The notes: generated by a model not told the origin, from the letters alone. A stretch of 16,715 nucleotides of DNA from JBHENC01 sp051000345 (GCA_051000345.1 JBPCOJ010000015.1:1-16715), one strand, 5' to 3'. Positions 6,801 to 13,513 are shown, counted from the first letter of the stretch. Translations and numbers: made by a program.

Positions 6801-9613
6801 TCGATGGTGCGCTCGGCTTTGCCGTCGGCGTTGATGGCGGTGACTTTGATTTTGTTCGGGCCGGGACGAAGGTTGATGCCGACGAAGCCGAAGGTGGAGA
6901 CTTCGTTTTTGTGATCGACGCGGCGCACGCCGATGCTTGCGTCCGTGATGCGCTCGCCGTTGACTTCCGTTTGCACAGTCCAAGATTCATGAACGCGCGC
7001 TTCGAGGGAAAGAGCGGGCGTCATCACGACTTCATCTGCGCCGGGCGAAACAATCAGCACATCGCCGGGCGCGACGGGTTTGATGAGTTCGGTGGAAGCG
7101 AGTTCGTATGTGCCGGAAGCAAGCGGCTTGGTTGTGGTCGTTGTTGTCGTTGTCGTTGCCGCTATCGTCGTTGCATTCGCGGCGGCGAATTGTGGGTTGG
7201 TTTTAACGACGGCCTTGCGTTTTGCTTTGGCATTGATCGACGCAACTTCTTGGCGCGGCTGCGTTATCGTCGGGGCGAGCGTGTCGGTTGTTATCGCAAG
7301 GCCGTCGTTTGCTTGCTGTGCGGCCAGCGAAGTTTTGTATGCGCTTGCGTCGTTGCTGTCGTGGTCGCCGGAAGAAACGAGCGCGAAGTTCTGGCGAAGC
7401 AGTGCGCCGCCGCCGAGCGGTGTGCGAAGAAGTCGCGTCCAGCTATGATTCGCGCGACGATTGTCGTCGGCGAGGAAGAGTCCCTGCGGAATCGTGATTG
7501 GATCAATTGAAACGACGAGCGAGCCTTCGCCTGTCGAAGGAATGTTGTACTGTCCTGCGGAATCCGTCAGCACGGATTGACCGTTGTTGAGATACACGCG
7601 GACGCCCGCAAGAGGCTTGTCGCCGTCGTCGAACTTTTCGTTGCTGTTCGCGTCCTCGAAGATGCGTCCGATGATGAGTTGGCGTGTGGAGAAGACGCCG
7701 CGTCCGACAATGACGGAAGCGCGCGCCAGAGCAGTCGTCGCTTCTTCGCCGGAGAGGTAAGTGCCGGAAGCTGTGGCGGAGTTGATTTGCTCGCCGTCTG
7801 CGGCGTTAGCACCGATGCGTGTGCGATAGGAAATTGTCGCTTGTTCGCCTGCGCCGAGATCGTTGATATGAAAAAGCAGCGAGTTGCCGTTTGCTACGGG
7901 TTCGAGGTCGCGCGCGTTTGCGGCGGCGGAGGTTTGAAGGCGCGCGGTGTTCGCCGCGTAATGAAAGGACGGCGGGAGTTGGTCTGCGACGCGGACGTTA
8001 TGAATCGGCGCGGCGGTAGCGTTGCGGACTTCGACGCGATAGGAAATGATGTCGCCGACTTCGGCGCGCTGCTTGTCGGCGGTCTTGGTGATTTCGAGCG
8101 CAGAGTTCTCAAAAAGCGGAATGTTGAGGGCGAGGCTCGCAATGTTTTCGAGTTGAATATTTTCCGTCGTCAGTTCAAAGCTTCCGCCGCGCGCGACGGG
8201 CTGATTGTCGAGCGCGCGAACCGTTGCTTCAAAGAGTCCGGCAATTGAAGCTGAAGGGCGAAGCGTGATGTCGAGCAGGCGTGCGCGATAGTTTTGCGCG
8301 GTGACACCGATGAAGTAGTGCGCGGGCTGCGCGGTTGTGCCGAGTTGGCCGGGCGTGAGGGCGAAGGCGAAGTGTCCTTGCGCGTCTGTGAGAAAGGGAT
8401 TGTCGTTCGGCTCGTTCGGCGCGAAGCCTTGATTGGCGGGAAGTGAAAGCGCAGAGCCAGCGGATTGATTTGTAAGAAGTGTGACGCGCGCGCCGCCGAT
8501 GCGGACGCTGCCTTTGCTGCGGCCTGCGTAGATTGTGCCGAAGGGATCGACGACGGCGATGGCATCAGATGTTTTGGTGGCGGGAATGTTTTCGCCTGTG
8601 ATGATGGCGTTGTTGATGATGCCTGTGCCGGATGCAACGTCGCCTGTGAGACGCGCTTTGAAAGTGATTTGAACGAGTTCTTCGGGCGCGACTTCGCTCA
8701 AGCGCACGACGATGCTTTTGGCGTTGGCTGTGCCTTCGTCTGCGTCTTCCGTGTCGGTGAGGCTGCGCGTGCCGAGGCGCAGAGAGTTGGCGACGTATTC
8801 GAGTCCGGCGGGAAGATTGTCTGTGACGCGCAGGCGGCGCGCGCTCGTCTGGCCGTGATTGCGAAAACTGATGCTGTAATCGAGCGTTTGTCCGGTTGCG
8901 GCAACGGCGCGGTCTTTATTTTCGATGAGCTTGACGGGCGGCAACTGCGGGTTGTCTGGCGAGGTCAGGCGCGCGCCGTCGCCGACTGCATTGATGATCG
9001 TGCCTGTGCTTTGCGCCATCGTCGTGCCGCCAGCAGTTGTGACGACGTTCGAGCGGGCGGTGAGATGCAGCGTGAGCAAACTTTGCGCGGCAATTGTTTT
9101 CGTGTCAATGATGGCGAGAACGCCCATGCACTTGCCGGGAGCAAGGCGCGGACTCATCGTCTCGTTCGTGTGTATAAGCAAGTCTGCGTCGGTCAGTGTC
9201 GCAGACGCGTCCGTGTCGAAATAAAGGTTAATGATTTCGGCGGGCGCAGAGGCGTCTGCGGCAATGATGGTGTAGATGTCCGGCGTGTTGCCTGTGTTGC
9301 AGATTTGGAAGGGGCGTGTGATGCGCTCGTTCGGCGCAACGGTGGCCGAAGGGTTTGTTTCGCGTGGCATCACGGCGAGGGCGGCGACGGGCAGCACCAT
9401 CACGGAGATTGTCTGGGAGACTGTGGCGAAGCCTGTGCCGGATTCGTCTTCGTAGGTCGCTTCGGCGTGGTTGGTGATGATTGTTCCGGCAGCGGTTGAA
9501 CTCGGCGAATCGTCTGCGAGCACAAGCGCGCGCGCCAACGTCGTGCCAGCGACGAGAAGCGCGAGCACGAGGGCGTAGGCGATTGTTTTCAGATGAACTT
9601 TAACCGTTAGCAT
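3812..9613 (-). CDS. Giant DUF11-repeat / SdrD-B-like surface protein with C-terminal outer-membrane beta-barrel
   Basis: The product has 1933 residues. Residues 1-33 form a signal peptide (cleavage near ARA or VLA). Residues 42-75 form an opening motif (GTIITNHAEATYEDESG) shared with the 707-residue gene at 9953. DUF11-type repeats lie near 76-215, 228-355 and 505-640 (TADKQRAEVGDIISYRVEV). An SdrD-B/carboxypeptidase-regulatory-like module at 648-715 carries a Ca-binding-type DANSNEKFDDGD loop. A Thr/Ala-rich linker (810-830) is followed by a beta-sandwich (845-945), an Ig/invasin-like domain (948-1080) with an inserted Ser/Asn/Gln-rich segment, and from about 1090 to 1910 many alternating amphipathic strands with FGD and aromatic girdle residues, typical of an outer-membrane barrel. 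No TonB plug is evident. I infer an outer-membrane anchor presenting or assembling DUF11 subunits. The ATG at 9613 has no obvious Shine-Dalgarno. The gene is first in its operon and is coupled by a 4-bp overlap to the beta-helix gene. Confidence 0.82.
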   Translation of the reverse strand: MLTVKVHLKTIAYALVLALLVAGTTLARALVLADDSPSSTAAGTIITNHAEATYEDESGTGFATVSQTISVMVLPVAALAVMPRETNPSATVAPNERITRPFQICNTGNTPDIYTIIAADASAPAEIINLYFDTDASATLTDADLLIHTNETMSPRLAPGKCMGVLAIIDTKTIAAQSLLTLHLTARSNVVTTAGGTTMAQSTGTIINAVGDGARLTSPDNPQLPPVKLIENKDRAVAATGQTLDYSISFRNHGQTSARRLRVTDNLPAGLEYVANSLRLGTRSLTDTEDADEGTANAKSIVVRLSEVAPEELVQITFKARLTGDVASGTGIINNAIITGENIPATKTSDAIAVVDPFGTIYAGRSKGSVRIGGARVTLLTNQSAGSALSLPANQGFAPNEPNDNPFLTDAQGHFAFALTPGQLGTTAQPAHYFIGVTAQNYRARLLDITLRPSASIAGLFEATVRALDNQPVARGGSFELTTENIQLENIASLALNIPLFENSALEITKTADKQRAEVGDIISYRVEVRNATAAPIHNVRVADQLPPSFHYAANTARLQTSAAANARDLEPVANGNSLLFHINDLGAGEQATISYRTRIGANAADGEQINSATASGTYLSGEEATTALARASVIVGRGVFSTRQLIIGRIFEDANSNEKFDDGDKPLAGVRVYLNNGQSVLTDSAGQYNIPSTGEGSLVVSIDPITIPQGLFLADDNRRANHSWTRLLRTPLGGGALLRQNFALVSSGDHDSNDASAYKTSLAAQQANDGLAITTDTLAPTITQPRQEVASINAKAKRKAVVKTNPQFAAANATTIAATTTTTTTTTKPLASGTYELASTELIKPVAPGDVLIVSPGADEVVMTPALSLEARVHESWTVQTEVNGERITDASIGVRRVDHKNEVSTFGFVGINLRPGPNKIKVTAINADGKAERTIEQIVYGRGAAKRLEIVADKNTVQAGGRDSTLVRVRAFDQWNHPAADGQLALETSAGRLVKSTGEKSDNTQAQTSNSSTSNAKTNADGNAADIASQEQQNETAKQQVVTLSGGEAVVQLYAENSPEAAKLHATTGDADARAEVRFTPEVRPSILVGLAEVSIGRAAPEISQHNDDATTRSRLAFFYRGSFFSDKNLLTLAYDSARPLNRTAGRDRLFQLDPLDRAYPIFGDSSTRFEDAQSNSKLYARLDRNRSYALFGDFRADMDNLSLSGYARKLTGVKLHAENSRGDFFTVTGARPDTTFARDVIAGGTLSLARLSNGGILPGSETVVLEVRDRRNPEIILSRETLARSIDYNLNPTTGEIFFLRPISTFDYQLNLVQTVITYEHQSNGMSSAVYTARAQKHFESLGLRLGFSALDQRQGEFGSFMLGGIDGEKSLPNKGRLKFEYATSRGRIVGGGNVFNQSGANDEHNGNAFRADLEQPLGFYEATLRANYSRADANYLNPFGATIAPGAERAAVSIDLKPRASRTLHLGLLDERNRTANVNNNRVTASLGWNETWRENFRTFFNYDYRKLNDTAGGKETTSNLLTVGAEYKPTDKIELSVKREQNIGGEADPTYPDQTTFSASYRVNQLTRIFLTERLASAPIVPIADVAATGFASTNSRRETAIGIETKVWQHTALNGRYQIENGINGADSFAVIGLQNNLPVSKTLSLDLGYERGFHLAGAGQSYDNASVGFSWQPLENFRSSARYELRNRNGFGQAITIGAAGKLTDSLTALARLQWSRAVFNARGSSSLNGTAALAYRPLDSDRAALLFSYTRRSLQQDADARALATTDRSDTLASDGMYQATKNLELYGRFALKFSANGDNAFAYTSALTYMAQARAQERINRYLDFAGEMRFLAQPSSQTSRASYGAELGFWAIPDLRLGLGYNFTNATEPQGSRIFNARRGFYFTISSKLSNLFDLFGTSRAGIAASENAASSSSQPSTAGEQH

Positions 9614-9690
9614 GTATGGCAGGATGGCGATTCGAGAGCGCTGATTTCAAGAGCTTTGCGAGCGCAATTAACGCCCGTTCGAGCGATCAA

Positions 9691-9709
9691 TAAACAAGTC
9701 TCGTACCGC
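9691..9709 (-). promoter_or_regulatory. Putative sigma-54-like -24/-12 promoter of the giant-gene operon
   Basis: On the minus strand this reads GCGGTACGAGACTTGTTTA. It keeps the GG-N10-G spacing of sigma-54 promoters (consensus TGGCACG-N4-TTGCW), with T in place of the -12 C. A near-identical block lies at 13350-13368 upstream of the other operon. It sits about 78 bp before the start codon at 9613. The repeat is seen directly; the sigma-54 assignment is inferred. A third block shared by both regions, GGTAA(G/A)CG followed by an A-rich stretch on the plus strand, lies at 9735-9759 here and 13395-13421 there, between the promoter and the upstream sites. It could be a DNA-bending site. Confidence 0.5.
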
Positions 9710-9805
9710 ATCTTGCAGACATCTTCAAAGAGCGGGTAAGCGTTGCAGAAAAAGAGTTTACAGGGACGCGCGGAAGTTCGTGCGGCGGGCTGGCGGGAGT
9801 GGTTG

Positions 9806-9850
9806 TGACAGGCGGGACTGAAGTTTTGTCAGTCGCCTGACAAATTGTCA
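9806..9850 (-). promoter_or_regulatory. Putative activator-binding module (tandem TGAC-N5-GTCA dyads), copy A
   Basis: This contains a perfect 13-bp dyad TGACAAATTGTCA (9838-9850) and a one-mismatch dyad TGAAGTTTTGTCA (9819-9831), with centres 19 bp apart, plus a half site TGACAGGCG at 9806. The same arrangement with identical spacings occurs at 13469-13513; 35 of 45 positions match. The module ends 193 bp from the start codon of the giant gene and about 100 bp from the promoter-like block, the usual place for sites of NtrC-type activators. The gene at 13544-15001 encodes such an activator and is the obvious candidate binder (inference). Confidence 0.6.
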
Positions 9851-9859
9851 GCGACATGG

Positions 9860-9920
9860 AAAAAGAAGCGACGCGGCGATTTCCGAAAGTGAGTGCCTTC
9901 AGGAATCGCCGCGCCGCTTC
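9860..9920 (-). terminator. Rho-independent terminator after the 707-residue DUF11 gene
   Basis: On the minus strand a long GC-rich inverted repeat (arms 9904-9920 and 9865-9881, 17 pairs with one G-T wobble) is followed at once by TTTTT (9864-9860). It lies 32 bp past the TAG stop at 9953 and just before the control region of the next operon. It therefore separates the two operons cleanly. Confidence 0.88.
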
Positions 9921-9952
9921 ATATGCAGCGCGAAAGGGAGCTTGCTCGCGCG

Positions 9953-12076
9953 CTACTTTATCTTGCGCTTGAAGGCGAAGGTACCGGATTGGCCTGCGCC
10001 GAGCGTGCCGACTGTATCCGTGAGCAAGGTGGAACCGGCGGCGTCGCCTGTGCTGACTGCGCCAGCGCGAGCATCCGAAGCAGAGCCGACGAGTTGATCG
10101 GTTGTCGTTCCCCAGTCGTTCGGCGCGGCGTTGCCGTTCTCTGTGATGACGATGCCGGAGGCCGTCGACTGTACGTTGTTGGTGCCGCCCGTCGCAGAGA
10201 TGTTCGAGTAATTGATCGAGTAGGTAATAACTGCGCCGGGAACAGAACTGCCGCCGCCCGTTACGGGATCGCCAGCCGTGCCGTTGCCCGTTGGGTTATA
10301 GATGAGCGCAGTTTTGGTCAACTGCAAAAAGCCCGTGTAGAGACGATCAATCGTTTCGTTGTAATTGGCGGGCGTGTTGGTCGAGGTGGCGCGCACAACG
10401 GTTGCGAAGCCTTGCAGGACGGAGAGTCCTGTGGGCGCTGTGATTTCAACGAGGATGTCTCTTGTCTGGCCGAAGGGAACGAGCACGCTGACAGAGCCGT
10501 TGCCGGGAACCACAGTCGTGTAGGAAACGCCGTTGTTGACGCTGATGCGAACCGTAAAGTTGGCGGGAACAATCGGCACCGTGAGCGCGAACGTGTCGTC
10601 GGAGTTGCCCGTGTTCTGGATCGTGTTGGTGAAGGTGATAACGCTTTGTGCGAGCGTTGTTCCGCCGGGTGCAACACCGGCGATGGCTGCGGGAGCGACG
10701 TTCTTGTTGGTGTAATCGTCGTTGCTCGTCGTGTTGATTGCATTGGGCTGATCTTGCGGACCAATGGCGACGCTGCCTGCTTGCGCGAGCGTGGTGTACT
10801 GCTGGATGCCGTTGCCGTCAACGGAGCCGGGTTGCGCGCCTTCGTTGAAATTGGCGTTGCCGTCGCCTGCGTTGCGCGATGTATCGCCGGATTGATCCGT
10901 GATGTTCGCAGCGATGCTGTTCTTGGCGAACACGTCTGCGATTTCGGCAATCGGCGAAGTGGCGTTGGTGGTCGTGATCGTGACAGTGAAGGTCGCGGCA
11001 GAAGCGGCGGTGGTTGCGCCTGTAGCGAGTGTTGCGCCGACGTTAAAGGCGACGCGCGTGACTTGCGCGAGATTGGCGGGCGGGGTAATTGTCCAGACGG
11101 CTGTGAGCGGGTCTGTGGTGAGCGGCGAGGTGGTGTAGAGCGCCCCCGTGATGCCTGCGCCGAGCGCTTTGAACTGCGTGCCGACGGGAACGGGCGCGAT
11201 GATAAAGACTCCCGTATTTGAGCCAGCCGGAGCATTGATGAGCGTTTGCGCGGTGGCATCGCGCGCGCCGGAATTGTTGGCGGTCAGCGAATAGCTGATG
11301 TCGGAGCCGAGCGCAACGGGGCCAGCGGGAGCCGTCAATGTTAAGAGAAGCTGCGCGTCGTTATCGACGGTTGCAGAAACATCGCCGCGCGCTTCGCGCA
11401 AACCGTTGACGGAAGTCGTCGCAACCGTGCGAACTTCGCGTGCCGAAGGCGCTGCGCCGCTCGGAATTGCGACGTTATCGTAAGTCGTATCGCCCGCGCC
11501 GTTTTGCGGAGCATCGCCGAGCGTGATTTTGATAATGTCGCCGTTGACGGCAGCATTATTGACAGTGACTTTAACGAGAACTGTGATCGAAGCATTCTGC
11601 GCAATCGAAGCGGAGAGAACGTCCGCCGAATTGTTTTTGATGTCCGTGTCGGTGGCGTCGATTTGTCCGTTGCCGTTGAGGTCAATCGCCATCGCGGTGA
11701 TAACGGCGGGGCCGCTTGTAACGACGGCACTCGCGCCGCTTGCGAGAAAGCGCACTTGATCGGCGAAGTTGCCTGTGTTGGTGACCGTGAAATTAAAGGT
11801 GGCAGTTGTCTGGCCTGCGACGACGGTCAGGCGCGAGCCTGCATCGGGTGTAATGGCGAGGCCGGAGACGTTGGCGACGGTGACGGTGACGGTGTTCGAG
11901 ACGGTATTGAAACTGTTGCCGCTGCCGTCGGAATAAGTCGCGCTGGCCTGATTCTGTATCGCCGTGCCGCCAGCCGTCTGCGCCAGCGCTTGCAGCCCGC
12001 AGGCGAGCGTGACGGCGAAGGCTGCGATCAGGCACGAGAGCGCGCGTGCAGCATTTTTCGATAATTTGCGTTTCAT
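9953..12076 (-). CDS. Exported DUF11-repeat protein, 707 residues
   Basis: A basic N-terminus (MKRKLSKNAAR) and hydrophobic core lead to a probable cleavage after ALA or QA near residue 32. The mature start GGTAIQNQASATYSDGSG repeats the opening motif of the giant protein at 3812-9613. The rest is a chain of DUF11/TIGR01451-type beta-sandwich repeats: TFNFTVTNTGNFADQVRF, DISYSLTANNSG, VITFTNTIQNTGNSDDTF, VITYSINYSN. It also has an acidic DLNGNGQIDATDTD loop of calcium-binding type, and it ends in a basic strand TFAFKRKIK. No sortase motif, lipobox or barrel is present, so it is predicted to be periplasmic or extracellular, perhaps a fibre or surface-layer subunit. Two ATGs (12079, 12076) are adjacent. 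AGGAG is 2 bp before the first and 5 bp before the second, so I chose the second. It is third in the operon beginning at 13277. Confidence 0.85.
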   Translation of the reverse strand: MKRKLSKNAARALSCLIAAFAVTLACGLQALAQTAGGTAIQNQASATYSDGSGNSFNTVSNTVTVTVANVSGLAITPDAGSRLTVVAGQTTATFNFTVTNTGNFADQVRFLASGASAVVTSGPAVITAMAIDLNGNGQIDATDTDIKNNSADVLSASIAQNASITVLVKVTVNNAAVNGDIIKITLGDAPQNGAGDTTYDNVAIPSGAAPSAREVRTVATTSVNGLREARGDVSATVDNDAQLLLTLTAPAGPVALGSDISYSLTANNSGARDATAQTLINAPAGSNTGVFIIAPVPVGTQFKALGAGITGALYTTSPLTTDPLTAVWTITPPANLAQVTRVAFNVGATLATGATTAASAATFTVTITTTNATSPIAEIADVFAKNSIAANITDQSGDTSRNAGDGNANFNEGAQPGSVDGNGIQQYTTLAQAGSVAIGPQDQPNAINTTSNDDYTNKNVAPAAIAGVAPGGTTLAQSVITFTNTIQNTGNSDDTFALTVPIVPANFTVRISVNNGVSYTTVVPGNGSVSVLVPFGQTRDILVEITAPTGLSVLQGFATVVRATSTNTPANYNETIDRLYTGFLQLTKTALIYNPTGNGTAGDPVTGGGSSVPGAVITYSINYSNISATGGTNNVQSTASGIVITENGNAAPNDWGTTTDQLVGSASDARAGAVSTGDAAGSTLLTDTVGTLGAGQSGTFAFKRKIK

Positions 12077-12105
12077 CATAGCTCCTAAAATAATTGTATT
12101 CGGCA

Positions 12106-12131
12106 GGCTTCCGTCACAGGGAGAGAAAGCC
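12106..12131 (-). other. Small hairpin in the leader of the 707-residue DUF11 gene
   Basis: On the minus strand GGCTTTC pairs with GGAAGCC around a 12-nt loop, 27 bp before the AGGAG-ATG of the next gene. There is no T-run, so it is not a terminator. It may be an mRNA-stability or processing element within the operon, or chance. Confidence 0.25.
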
Positions 12132-12208
12132 GATTTACAGGCGTGTGGACTGGCAAGCGTTACGCCGCTTCGCGTCCATGATTAATTTCGGCGGGAAGTG
12201 CGCTGTCG

Positions 12209-12799
12209 TTATTTGACGCGCACCTTATAGGAAGCGGAAAGCTTGCTGTTCGCCGCGAGGCCGTTTGCCCATTCGTAGCGGACTTGCGTGTAGATTGACA
12301 CGGGCGCTGGCACGCGTTTCGTTGTGCCGTCAACCTGCTTTTCATCGGTGGTGGGCTGCGATTGAAACGACTTGCCGCCGTCGATGCTGTAGGTGACTTC
12401 CGCCTCGTTTTCAGGCTGCGCGCTGCCTTTGATGAATTCCGTGCCGCGCGGAATCTGCCCGACTGTTTTGTAATCGCGTGCCGCGCCGTCGCCGTCGTTC
12501 TGCGATGTGATCGTCCAGCTCAAAGTCTCGCCGGGATTAACGGCTGTTGCCTTCTCGACGGGAATCTTCGTTTGATCGCGCTCGACAATGCCCGCGAGCG
12601 AGACTTTTACTTCCGGGCGCGCCGCTGCTGCTGTTGCTGCTGCTGCGGTAATGCTGCTGTGTCCTGTGAGCACGCTGGCAAATTGTTTCGGCGCGAAACC
12701 GGCTGCTGCCGCTGCTGCTGCCGTCGCCACGCTCGCCGCGACAAGCAAGCAAGACACTGCGACAACTGCTCCGGCGTGATTTTTCATTTTCGACTTCAT
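12209..12799 (-). CDS. Small exported DUF11-type protein with polyalanine tracts
   Basis: The product has 196 residues. A basic start (MKSKMKNHAG) and hydrophobic stretch form the signal peptide. Two alanine-rich tracts follow (about 25-33 and 52-62), coded by GCN repeats. Then comes a single DUF11-like beta-sandwich (about 66-196): VNPGETLSWTITSQNDGDGAARDY, QIPRGTEFIKGS, VTYSIDGGKSF, YEWANGLAANSKLSASYKVRVK. It has the look of a minor or structural subunit related to the larger DUF11 proteins. I chose the ATG at 12799 because AAGGAG lies 9 bp before it; a further start 21 bp upstream (12820) lacks this, and an ATG at 12787 is possible. It sits 97 bp after the receiver gene and 132 bp before the 707-residue gene. 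The C-terminal basic strand resembles those of the other two non-barrel DUF11 proteins here. Confidence 0.78.
   Translation of the reverse strand: MKSKMKNHAGAVVAVSCLLVAASVATAAAAAAAGFAPKQFASVLTGHSSITAAAATAAAARPEVKVSLAGIVERDQTKIPVEKATAVNPGETLSWTITSQNDGDGAARDYKTVGQIPRGTEFIKGSAQPENEAEVTYSIDGGKSFQSQPTTDEKQVDGTTKRVPAPVSIYTQVRYEWANGLAANSKLSASYKVRVK
12621..12722 (-). repeat. Two GCN trinucleotide tracts coding polyalanine
   Basis: Short GCT/GCA/GCG runs (gctgctgctgttgctgctgc type on the plus strand) at about 12621-12646 and 12701-12722 lie inside the small DUF11 gene. They code the two Ala-rich segments that flank the mature N-terminus. Confidence 0.7.
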
Positions 12800-12896
12800 G
12801 CTGGTGATCTCCTTAAGCAAAGGTGAATAAATAATTCCGAAAAATATTGAATGGGGAGAGAAGCGTTGCGCGCGTTTCTTCGCGCTCCGGTTTCGT

Positions 12897-13277
12897 TCAA
12901 ATTTGAAGCGCCATGGCTTGCTGTTGTTCGAGCGCGCGTGTCACCGCTTCGATAAAATCCTTGGCGGCGACGGGACGCGAGAGCACGGCGGCGACATTCG
13001 CGCGCGCCATCGCTTGCATTACTTCAGCCGGATGATTGTGAAAGGCAATGAGGGCGACATCAGGCGCGACTTCGCGGAAGGCTTCGACGGCGTTCGCGCG
13101 CACGAATCCCGGAAGGTCTAGGCCGAGCGCGACGAGATCGAAATGTCCGTTCGCCGCCTCGCGCAAAACATCCATCGTGTGGCTGCATGTCTGCGCTTCG
13201 TATCCGGCGGCGCGCAAGTGGACGATTAAATCTTCCGCCATTTTTTTGTCATCGTCGCAAACCATAATTCGTGCCAT
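12897..13277 (-). CDS. Stand-alone response-regulator receiver domain lacking the phosphoacceptor Asp
   Basis: The product is a 126-residue single-domain receiver (CheY-like) with no output domain. The acidic pocket is kept (VCDDDKK, D8-D10) and the fold is clear (HFDLVALGLDLPGF, then VAAVLSRPV). However, the position of the phosphorylated Asp is Gly52, the conserved Thr/Ser is Phe79, and the invariant Lys is Arg101. D54 is two residues off and unlikely to substitute. Phosphotransfer in the usual way is therefore not expected; a protein-binding or pseudo-receiver role is more likely. I chose the ATG at 13277 because GAGGA lies 9 bp upstream and the fold begins there; the upstream extension is Arg-rich non-domain sequence. 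It is first in the operon with the two DUF11 genes and has the conserved control region 73-236 bp upstream. Confidence 0.82.
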   Translation of the reverse strand: MARIMVCDDDKKMAEDLIVHLRAAGYEAQTCSHTMDVLREAANGHFDLVALGLDLPGFVRANAVEAFREVAPDVALIAFHNHPAEVMQAMARANVAAVLSRPVAAKDFIEAVTRALEQQQAMALQI

Positions 13278-13349
13278 GCGTGAGGTTCCTCTTACTGCCG
13301 ATTCCTGTCCTTGATCGCGGCGGCTTCTTGAGCGACGCCGGACAGCACA

Positions 13350-13368
13350 TAAACAAACTCCGTACCGC
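13350..13368 (-). promoter_or_regulatory. Putative sigma-54-like -24/-12 promoter of the receiver/DUF11 operon
   Basis: On the minus strand this reads GCGGTACGGAGTTTGTTTA, matching the block at 9691-9709 in 15 of 19 positions. Both have GG, ten bases, then GT, close to the sigma-54 GG-N10-GC rule. It lies about 73 bp before the ATG at 13277. The function is inferred from position, the repeat and the neighbouring activator gene. Confidence 0.5.
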
Positions 13369-13468
13369 GCTTTTCGGGTAAACGAAGTTCGCAAGGTAAA
13401 CGCTTTGAATAAAGGTAGTTTGGCGGAATCGGCGGGTATTGAATGAAGGACGCACGAAGCGGCGCGAA

Positions 13469-13513
13469 TGACAGGCGAGGCTGACGTTTTGTCAGCGCGC
13501 GGACATTTTGTCA
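13469..13513 (-). promoter_or_regulatory. Putative activator-binding module (tandem TGAC-N5-GTCA dyads), copy B
   Basis: This contains a perfect dyad TGACGTTTTGTCA (13482-13494) and a one-mismatch dyad GGACATTTTGTCA (13501-13513), centres 19 bp apart, plus the half site TGACAGGCG at 13469. The spacing of all parts equals copy A at 9806-9850. Its near edge is 192 bp from the receiver start codon, against 193 bp in copy A. It lies 30 bp past the stop of the sigma-54 activator gene. Confidence 0.6.

Noticed and set aside
6659..7510. Plus-strand open frame (283 codons) opposite the giant gene
   Set aside because: It is a shadow of the Ig/linker region; its repeated Cys/Arg runs mirror the Thr/Ala repeat on the other strand.
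8465..9499. Plus-strand open frame (344 codons) opposite the giant gene
   Set aside because: Its composition (Cys, Asp, Arg, Val) is that of a shadow frame, there is no recognisable motif, and the minus-strand domains are clear.
9893..11221. Long plus-strand open frame (442 codons) opposite the 707-residue DUF11 gene
   Set aside because: It is Cys/Arg/Gly-rich with no domain or signal, lies wholly antisense to a clear exported protein, and starts inside the terminator stem. It reflects codon bias of the real gene.
12866..12886. GCGCG/CGCGC hairpin between the receiver and small DUF11 genes as a terminator
   Set aside because: It has only 5 bp of stem and no T-run after it; internal to a likely operon.
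12897..13394. Longer form of the receiver gene starting at 13394
   Set aside because: The extra 39 residues are Arg-rich and without fold, would run across the promoter-like block, and the ATG at 13277 has GAGGA upstream.
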